Of a stretch of DNA of 64,000 nucleotides, positions 1-8,700 are shown piece by piece. This stretch comes from Fagopyrum homotropicum. Its lineage: Eukaryota; Streptophyta; Magnoliopsida; Caryophyllales; Polygonaceae. Position 1 is the stretch's first letter; the number at the start of each line of letters is the position of its first letter. Position numbers and translations under genes: made by a program. Below the pieces are notes generated by a model that was not told where the DNA came from, made no database searches, and saw only the letters and a list, made by a program, of their open reading frames with translations. The stretch lies in NCBI GenBank assembly GCA_033239125.1, contig BSWB01000006.1, positions 116,606,242-116,670,241 on the forward strand. Reading direction: 5' to 3'.

Positions 1-352
1 TTGGCCACCAGTTAATGTCATCGTTTTCAATAAGTCCTTCAACAGTTTTGATATCCTCTTTCTTTAGGTTATCCACAATGCCCTTTATCTCAGTGTATCC
101 GGGGAACGTCTTGCTAGACTTCCCAGATCTTGATACGTACCGCAGACACATTCGTTCCGCCTCCTCATCATTAATGCTTGCGTAATAATGTGCAAGCTTT
201 GGAACAGAATGAAACAGCCAAATCTATGGAAAGCATTGAAAATTCAACATAGTTAAATGAATATGTAAGCACCGTATATTTGTATAAATTATGTACACAC
301 AACAAATATGTATAAATATGTAATCAAAACAATATGAAAATTACAAACCTGT
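1..352. repeat. Direct duplication of 999-1350 (copy 1)
   Basis: Bases 1-352 match 999-1350 at a constant offset of 998 with few substitutions. Both begin in the coding block that encodes the NDDTDWCP-type peptide (ttggccaccag versus ttggacaccag) and end near tacaaacctgtaat. The repeat may extend left of the window. It is a partial tandem duplication inside the DUF1985 locus, so the locus carries at least two copies of one exon and its flanking intron. Confidence 0.85.
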
Positions 353-354
353 AA

Positions 355-669
355 TCAAAACAATATGAAAAGTATAAATATGTAATCACCTTCCACCTTT
401 TCATTTTTCTTCACCTCGATTGGTGATTGCCTATGCTCTTCAGTTGATGGTTGGATTGGATCATTTCCCTTTGTTGTCCTGTTTGAAGCCCTACACAAGA
501 TACAATATTTAGACACAATATTTTTATATAATTGGGTACATATATCGTATGCTGATACAAACCCTTTTGTTTGGACATTATGAATGTTTGGATCTGGTTT
601 TCTTTTCCTGCTTTGCTTGTCCTCCTTTGTTACATTTTGACAAAAAAAAATAGATATGTTTATACACAA
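355..669 (-). pseudogene. C-terminal exons of the DUF1985-type gene
   Basis: The minus strand carries two short coding-like blocks rich in Lys, Glu and Asn (VTKEDKQSRKRKPDPNIH and ASNRTTKGNDPIQPSTEE), separated by AT-rich intron-like DNA with a usable acceptor (tgtgtag before ggcttc). They lie downstream, in transcriptional order, of the DUF1985 block and probably encode its low-complexity tail. No domain is recognised. The assignment rests on position and composition only. Confidence 0.3.
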
Positions 670-810
670 TAAGAAGACTTATGTACATACGTTCAATTGT
701 GTTGAATATTACCCTTCTTCTTAGGTGGATCAACAAATGCATCATCATCTACTTCAACAGCACCAATGACAACACCAATGTTTCTAATCACAACACTAGA
801 GCTACCAACC

Positions 811-2775
811 CTATATTTGAAAAAGTAAAAACATCATCAAATAGGAAGTGCCTAATGTTGTGTGTACATAAAATTTATTTAATCCAAACCTGAATGTTTC
901 CTCTTTAGCATTCACTTCACTAGGCCTTGTTATTATCACTTCTTCATCTTGAAATCCATTATCAAATAGGAAGTCAATTCTATCATCTTCGCCCTCAATT
1001 GGACACCAGTCAGTGTCATCGTTTTCAATAAGTCCTTCAACAATTTTGATATCCTCTTTCTTTAGGTTATCCACAATGCCCTTTATCTCAGCGTATCCAG
1101 GGAACGGCTTGCCAGACTTCCCAGATCTTGATACGTACCGCATACACATTCGTTCCGCCTCCTCATCATTAATGTTTGCGTAATAATGTGCAAGCTTTGG
1201 AACAGAATGAAACAGCCAAATCTATGGAAAACATTGAAAATTCAACATAGTTAAATGAATATGTAAGCACCGTATATTTGTATAAATTATGTACACACAA
1301 CAAATATGTATAAATATGTAATCAAAACAATATGAAAAGTACAAACCTGTAATGCAAGGGGAAACCCTCCAATATTGTACCCTCCACTAGGTCGTTCTTT
1401 GCCGGCTTCACATGATTGGAAGAACCTCATTGTCTGGTTAAATGCCAAATGACCTCATGGGATAGAATTGAACATACCCATATCGTTGACAATGTTGATG
1501 GTCTGTTGGTAAACCATTGTTTTCCTGTCCTTTGCAACGACCACTGTTTCAATGAGCAGCATTAGAGCCATTTTTAACTTTTGTGATGACTCTTTCGGTG
1601 TTCTTACGTATATCTCCTCCAAATCTTTGGTTGTGCATCTTTCAATCCCAACCACCCTCTTCATATCAACATCTGGTAAATCATCAATAGAATGCCCAGA
1701 ATCGTCCAGTTCAGTCCAGTAATGTCGGAAAACTCTATTAGTCCAAATCTAATTAGAACATTGTTGATGCCGAACCACATTGAATGCTTTCTCCTTGTCT
1801 TCACTTCTCTCATAAGCATGAAGTGTATTACTTGATTGCTCATCTTGAGCCTTGTGCTCATGTGAATTAACGGAGCAAAGGGTCCGTTCCTTACTTTGGT
1901 CTTGTCTTCCTCACTCAAACCGTCCATTATAGTGGGTATCATAACTGGCCTACAGAAGCAATTGATCCTAGCCAGCTCATTCTTGTCATTCTCATCTCAT
2001 CTGTATGTAAACTGTAACAACATAAGTCAGTATTATGTACATAATGAGTTTGTGTACATATGAGATGAGAACTAATTTGTTTATATTAAAATGCACACCT
2101 TAAGCTGGGTAGTGTGGCTGTCATACATACGTACAACATCTTGGGTGTAGGTGTCATCCATCCTCTGTTACAATTACAATGCAAACAATTATTGAATTTA
2201 TTCATGGATTATGTAAATGACAAAAGCTGTACTTGTTTATGATGTACATAAAACAGATTATGTAAAGCTTGATGATTGGTAAATGTGTACACATGAATAT
2301 ATTGTACATAATAGATATGTATATAATGTACATGTGTATGTTGTGCATAGTTAATGTTCTACCACGATTATGTAAAGTTGTGCATAGTGTGGTTGTCATA
2401 CATCATTCTTGATTATTGTTAGTTGTGCACATAATTAATGTTCTACCATGATATGCTTTAGTGTGTATACATAAATCATTCATAATATGCTTTACTGTCT
2501 ATATGTAAGGCATGATAAAGGTTCTACCATATCATGCTTTTCTACTTATGGTTTCCCAAATCAATCATTACAAATACCTGTAAGGAAGACCCTGCACCTG
2601 ATTTATCTTGTTGCTTCCTCATGTGAGGCTTAATACCCATCATTTTTTTCTTGCCATTGTCTTTCTTGTATTCAGACAATTGCAATATATCAGTTACATA
2701 TGTCAGTTTCAATTGAATGATATAAATATTGTGGTAATTTATAACAATGTTTGATCTAATGTACATATCTAACAC
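811..2775 (-). pseudogene. Decayed DUF1985-domain gene (MULE-associated type)
   Basis: Minus-strand exons spell a DUF1985-like protein. The segment at 1661-1942 contains the hydrophobic stretch VIHFMLMREV, then MWFGINNVLIRFGLIEFSDI and TGLNW, which match the RF-L-EF-x-TGL core of the family. Downstream pieces (1455-1664, 811-1430) include FNSIP, a TGA where the family usually has a Trp (IPWG-type motif, near 1456), then LALQIWLFHSVPKLAHYY. Upstream exons appear at 2102-2166 (RMDDTYTQDVVRMYD) and 2542-2660 (basic, KKDNGKKKMMG). In plants this domain is commonly carried by Ulp1-encoding Mutator-like elements of the Kaonashi type, but no protease domain is visible here and the left end lies outside the window. 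The internal stop and the frame change after TGLNW make it a pseudogene, although intron positions are only estimated. Confidence 0.6.
999..1350. repeat. Direct duplication of 1-352 (copy 2)
   Basis: This is the second copy of the 352-bp direct repeat, sitting within the better-preserved part of the DUF1985-type gene. Substitutions between the copies include acagttttg to acaattttg near the start. Confidence 0.85.
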
Positions 2776-3947
2776 ACACCAGCCTGTACATAATCTACGT
2801 TTCTTGTCAAAATATATTCAGTCCTATGAAGCATCATAATGTATGTACACATTTAACACATCTATTCTTTGTCAGTACATATATTATCTGCTTGTGTATC
2901 ATAATGTATGTACACATCTAAAACATATATTCTTTGTCAGTACATATAGTATCTGCTTGTGTATCGCCATATCTCATTCAATGTGTACATAAATTAGATT
3001 TTTTACTAAATACAACATCAAACAGAGCAAATAGCAACCAATTCCAACTATTTTTGTTTGTAAAATGTAAACAATCACTATCACAGTTGTAGACTGGTGT
3101 ACTAAAATTGAACATAGTCATCCCTACCAAACTTCTAAAATCAATTTATGTACATAGTGTACCAACAAACCAAAATCAGTACACATTTGTACATGCAAGC
3201 TTAAAAGTATGCATGATTCTTCTACAACCCCTTAATTTCGATTCAAAAATTTCCAGATCTAGAAAAAAATGTCAGCTTTACCAAAAAAATTTCGTCAGTA
3301 TGAGTCAGTGTTTGTTTCTTTTGAATCAAGATTTAACATCCCAAATTAATGCTTGAACATGCATTATATCGAATCTTCAAAACCTTGTTTTAACGAAAGA
3401 ACTGATTTTTTCAATCAAACCATGTAAAAGACAGTGAAGAAATCATACATGCGTTTGATTAGCTATGGCGAGTTTTTTCTGAGTACGTTAAACGATTTGC
3501 TATGTTTTACCTGTTGAAGAAGAAGGAATAGACGACAAACGATTGTGATCCTTGTGCTAGTCTGGAAGTCGCCGGCAAGTTGAACTCTCAAAATGCTATG
3601 GCGAGCATCTTCCGAAACACTCTCGATTTTGGTTTGGTTTTTCGTGGAAGTTGAAAAGGCGGATTTTGTGGGCTATTAATGAGGATGATTTTGTCGGTTA
3701 CCTTCTTAAAACCATCTCTCCGATATTTTAGCTTATTTTTGGGCTTATTTAAAATATTTTACCATATTAATAACTTCCATCAGCCTAATTAATACCTTAA
3801 TTTATTTATTTTTATAAAATCAAAACAATCAAGGGCCTAGTTTGTTTCTTAGAAAAAAAAGACACCCCAACCCCTTAATCTTCTCATTTTAGTATGTATG
3901 TATGTTGGTTATACTCTAAAGATTTTTTTACCTCTAGGTTTCAAAGG
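2776..3947 (-). other. 5' flank and possible leader exon of the DUF1985 locus
   Basis: No protein-coding segment is recognisable. On the minus strand, 3511-3700 reads like a leader exon ending in cttcaacag followed by a GT donor (gtaaaacat), which would put the promoter near 3700-3800. The interval 2820-2990 holds a local imperfect repeat with the phrase atgtatgtacacat. The right edge is the host sequence into which the Athila element inserted. Confidence 0.3.
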
Positions 3948-4245
3948 AGGGCTGTTAGCATGAAATGTTGTGATATTTTAGGCACGTTTTCTAAACGTAT
4001 TTGATTCATATTGATAGTCTTTGATTGAACTTTGTGCATATGAGAGCTAGTATTACCTATATTGTCGATATGGATGTCTACACTAGTTCTATGTTGATTA
4101 TAGGTGATTTGGAGCTATTTCCGAACGGAAACGAGCAAAGGAGAGTTGAGTTGATATGTCCATAGATTGAGGACACTCTTTGGAAGCAATTTGGAGTCTT
4201 AGTTTGAGGAATGCACGAGTTTAGGGAAGAATCACGTTCTTGCCC

Positions 4246-4433
4246 TAAATTACGCCCTAAAACACGGCCGTACCACAAACCACGTTCAGAATTACGGCCG
4301 TGGATTCAGAGTCAAAATTCGATGTTCATTCCAGGGGATTCTACGGCCGTGGAACTAACCGTAATTGTTTCCACGCCCTAAATTACGGTCGTGGAATCTT
4401 CCACGACCGTGATCTTGGCGAATCTTTTCGCCA
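4246..4433 (+). promoter_or_regulatory. LTR palindromic module cluster (CGGCCG) with hairpins
   Basis: Three CGGCCG cores (4265, 4295, 4344) sit in the context ttacggccgtgga and are followed by a perfect 11-bp inverted repeat with a 4-base loop (acggtcgtgga / tccacgaccgt, 4385-4410) and a second 7-bp stem (tggcgaa / ttcgcca, 4416-4433). The phrases ccctaaattacg and taaccgtaatt recur around the cores. The position just upstream of the TATA box suggests protein-binding sites, which is inference. Confidence 0.6.
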
Positions 4434-4489
4434 TGTTTCGAAGCCATGATCTTTTGAAGATTGGGCCGGGCCGACACTTTGCCCTGCAT

Positions 4490-4497
4490 TATAAAAA
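4490..4497 (+). promoter_or_regulatory. LTR TATA box
   Basis: The sequence tataaaaa lies about 80 bp downstream of the palindromic module cluster and within an otherwise GC-richer stretch. It is the best core-promoter candidate for the genomic transcript, placing the U3/R boundary near 4520. Transcription from it is inferred. Confidence 0.6.
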
Positions 4498-5698
4498 GAC
4501 GGATGAAGCAAGATTCCGTCACCTCGCTTACGACCTTTCAACCCTCGCTTAGCGGCAAAGGCACGCTTATAATCCACGTTTAGCAACGCACAAACCCTCA
4601 TCTTGGAGGTAATTTGGAGATCTCATTGAAGATCAAAGTTCGTATTGGATAGTTGCTGTTTGTGATCTTCGTGTTTGTGGAAGATCGAAGTTCTTGGAGG
4701 GTTTTGCAAGAAGATTCCTCTTCTTGCTTAGGTTTGATTTAGGATCGGATTGACATCCCGTTTCTTTTCTTTCCTAAGATTGTGATTGTTTACTCCGTTT
4801 TGAATCTTTTGATAAACACTTGTTCTTGGCTGTGATTCTGAGATTCATTTGAAGATTATTGATAGTTCTTGAAAGTTCCCATCTTTTATCTTTTAATTCT
4901 TGAATTGATATCAATATGACTGTTATTGGCTAAAAACCCTTAACAATTCTAAGGTGAAGGGTTGATAGTTGTGGCATAGGTGATGATAGATCGATCGCAA
5001 ACAGATTAGACCCTGAGAGTTAGAGAATTGTCGCCGACAACCCTAAATTACGGCCTGTTCTTGAGTCCACGGCCGTGGAACCTCAAGAACTAACCGTGAT
5101 TTCCCTTAAGTCTACGAACCTGCTTTTACTTTAATCTAAAGTTAAAGATTTGCTTTAACTTAGTTTAGACTTGTCTTTTCTAGGTGGTAGTGAAGCCTCA
5201 ACAACCTCTACCTCGATTGTGAGCCTCAACAACCTCAATCGGATAAGTTAGTCTTGATCTTTAGATTATAAGTTTGGGTATTTGATACTAATCCTCGTCT
5301 TTAGAACCTTATCTATATTGAGCCTCAACAACCTGTATAGGGAGTGTCTTTTAGGTGAGTTACATAAGGTTTTTGGAACCTCAACCGTACGATTACCTTA
5401 CATTAGTATACCTTTGCATACCTCAACTCTGTCTTTATATCATTAAGTATATCTTGAATCGATTGCCACAGCTGGATACTTGGATCTTTAGGATTGTTGT
5501 TTTCCCAATATCTGCAAAACTCCCATATTTACCTGCTTGATAACTTGCAATTGAATTCGCTCCACCCAAATCCCTGTGATCGATACTCTGGAATTCTTGC
5601 TTAACTACGTCGATCCGTACACTGCGGGTTCGCTGCTTGATTCTAGTTTTATAAATTTAAAACTTATTTGCACACACCTCTAGGGGCGAACAAGTTTT

Positions 5699-5717
5699 TG
5701 GCGCCGTTGCCGGGGAT
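5699..5717 (+). promoter_or_regulatory. Primer binding site, tRNA-Asp
   Basis: TGGCGCCGTTGCCGGGGAT begins 6 bases after the 5' LTR. It is complementary to the 3' end of plant tRNA-Asp(GUC), including CCA, over 19 bases. This primes minus-strand DNA synthesis and matches the primer use of Athila/Tat-type gypsy elements. Confidence 0.9.
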
Positions 5718-5792
5718 TTGGTTTCGTCCGAATCCGGTAGCCGGTTGTCAAGCTTGGGAGCTTGCTCTCGTTATTTGATTTCCTTTGAGTGC

Positions 5793-8700
5793 ATGCGCAG
5801 GTCTAGGAACACCGAAGATCTCTTACCTCTTGATCAAGAGCTAGAGAAAACCTTGAGGCAAAAGCGCAAGGAAAAGAGGATGGCTGAAGAGAACGAACGC
5901 GATCTTCAAACGGAGTTGGCGGAGAAGGAAGCTCAACTCCGATGGAATGAGACTCTCCGCCAGGATGAGATGGATCGTCATCAATCTCAAGTCAACGGTC
6001 TACAAGACATGATCGTCCAAATGAGGATAAAGATGAGCGACCTTGAAGATAAGGTAGGCAAGAGGTCCTCGAGAAGGAGATCAAGGTCTAGAAGAAAAAG
6101 CCACTCATCCGCTGATGATAGCGATTCTTCCATGCCACCGTTAGAAGAGATTGATCCCACGATCAACATGAATCCTTTCCATCCACAAGGAGCTACTAAT
6201 CGCCGCATTCCACCTAGGAATGTGAGAGTCGAACGTGTGGATAATGAGCCAAGGACTCTTGGCCAACGAATGGATCCAACACAACAACCACGCCGCTTGG
6301 GTGTGAAATTTGACGCTGAAGATGTGCAAGGGTTTAGCTTTAACCCTCAAGTTATCACTCTTGTTCGCCAAAGTCAATTCGGCGGTACAAGTGCTGAATC
6401 TCCACACCAACACTTACAAAACTTTGAGTGTATGATGGAGACGATGAGACCGAAGAACGCTACTACCAACAGCTATAAGCTCAAACCTTTCTTCTTCTCC
6501 TTGAAAGGGAAAGCGTTATCTTGGTATCAAGCTCTTCCTAATGGGAAACTAGACACGTGGGAAGACCTTTCCGCAGAGTTTCTCACCAAATTCTTTCCGC
6601 CTTCCAAAACGGCGGAACTTAGAGGTAAGATTAATGCTTTTTCTATGAGACCTAACGAAAGTTTGTTTCAATCTTGGGAAAGGTTTCAGGATTTGCTCTT
6701 GGATTGCCCTCATCATGGCATATCCAAGCTTGCCTTGCTGGAGATTTACTACAAGGGGCTGGATGCGGGAACGCAATTCAACCTCCAATCCCTCTCATGT
6801 GGAACGTTCATGGACATGAGAGAAGATGACGCTTGGGACTTCATTGAGAAGCAAGCAAGAGTCATAGAGAAGTATTCCCACCGGAAAGTGGAGGGAAATC
6901 GTGTGGAGCAAGGAGCAAAGCTCACACATGAAGCTCAAAATCAGATTTTCTCCCTCAACAATGAGATCAAAGAGTTGAAGGAGACTATCAAGACCAACTT
7001 CCCAAAGCAACAAGAGAAGGATGTTGGCTATTTGGGCAACAACAACGGCGGTGATAACACCAACCGCAACAACAATAACCGGAACAATAACCGGAATAAC
7101 AATTGGAATGGAAACAACAACAACCGGAACAACAACAATTGGAACAACAATCGGGGTTCAAACAACAACAATTGGCGTTCCAATCAACAAAATTCCGGTA
7201 ACTCCTATCCTTCCAATTCCAATTCACTAACTCCACCCTCTTCTTCCTCTACTCCTTTGAAAAGCCAGGGGCAATCATCTAATGGAGAAAACAATACGGG
7301 AAAGGAGAAGCCGGATCCCATGTTGGAAACGATCTTGGGAAAGCTTCAAGGGATGGAGAACCGCCTCATTAAGGTTGATGATCGAGTTTCTAAGATTGAC
7401 AAAGCTCAAAAGGTTTTAGAAAACCAAATGTTCGATCATGCGGAGGAAGTTCCTAGAAATCAAGGGAAACTTCCAGGAAAGTCGGAGGACAACCCTAAGG
7501 GAAGGGTAATGGCGATTACAACTAGGAGCGGAGTGACTACCACCGATCCGCAGCCTACGTTCGTTGAAGTCCCCGTAGAGAAGGACAAAGAAAAGGGGAA
7601 GGAGAAGGAAGACGTCTATGTTCCTCCTCCAGCTTTCAAACCTCCCCTACCGTTCCCTCAATCTAGAGCGCGAGTGCGCCTAGACAAGCAATTCGGTAAG
7701 TTCATAGAACTCATGAGCAAACTGCATATTAATATACCTTTCATTGATGCTATTGTAGGTATGCCGGCTTATGGCAAGTTCTTGAAGGAGCTTCTCTCTA
7801 ACAAGAGGAAGCTAGAAGATTTCGGTGAAGTCAAGATGAGTTCGGATTCTTCGGATCTCATCAAGACTATGAAGGAGAAAATGCCCCCAAAGCTGAAAGA
7901 TCCGGGGTCATTTTGCATTCCCATTGGAGTGGGAGAGGTCACATATGACGCTTTATGTGACTTGGGAGCAAGTGTGAGCATCATACCACTTGCATTGTGC
8001 AGGAAGATCGGTTTAGGCGACCCTAAACCGGTGAAGATGACGTTATACATGGCGGATCGATCCATTACTCGTCCCGTCGGCATTGTAGAAGACGTCCCGG
8101 TCAAGCTAGGCAAGTTCTTTGTCCCCATTGATTTTGTCGTACTTGACATTCCTGCAGATAGTCCGGTCCCGATCATACTCGGAAGGCCGTTTCTTGCAAC
8201 TTCCGGCTGCATGGTCGATTGCAAGAATGGGAGACTCGCTTTTGATATTGGGGAAGAGAAAGTAGAGTTCGTTCTTTCCACTCTAGTGAAGGAGCCAATC
8301 TTTGATGAGGATATTTACAATGTCCAAGACGAAGAAGGTTTATCTAGGGAGGAGGTAAGTGCGATTCTCTTTAACGATCCTTTACAAAAGGTTATTACTA
8401 TGAGTCTAACCGATGTAGGAGAAGAAGAAGAGTGCAAAGAGGAAATTAAAGCCTTAGGAGCACAAGAAGAGATGCATGAAGTGGAGTTTGAGAAACTCCA
8501 CGATGAGGCTGAGAATACTAGAATCCACGGTCATACTCTGTATTCCACGACCGTGGATTCCACGACCAAAATCAACCTCCATTCCAGAGGATATTACGGC
8601 CGTGGAACACCAGAGGAAACCGTAATTTTGACCGTGGAAGAGGGTGATCGGCATACCTCTTCAACTTCTTCTAATTCTTCTCCAAACCATTCAACATCCT

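Larger units (their letters stand above)
3953..5692 (+). repeat. 5' LTR of the Athila element
   Basis: It begins tgttagcatgaaatg and ends gcgaaca, giving TG...CA. It carries the core promoter (TATA at 4490), two CGGCCG module clusters (4246-4410 and 5041-5105), two hairpins (4385-4410, 4416-4433) and a phrase gcctcaacaacct repeated at about 5197, 5224 and 5321. The short ORFs in it recur identically in the 3' LTR, as expected of a repeat, and are not genes. Confidence 0.96.

Noticed and set aside
5718..5792. Upstream extension of gag-pol from TTG at 5718
   Set aside because: It starts inside the flank of the primer site with a non-ATG codon; the first ATG at 5793 is the ordinary eukaryotic choice.
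6988..7236. Cys-rich 82-aa minus-strand and Thr-rich 69-aa plus-strand open frames
   Set aside because: They are the other frames of the AAC-rich Asn tract of Gag; their composition follows from that repeat.
7769..8281. 170-aa minus-strand open frame in the protease region
   Set aside because: Antisense shadow of the intact gag-pol, which has clear domain matches.
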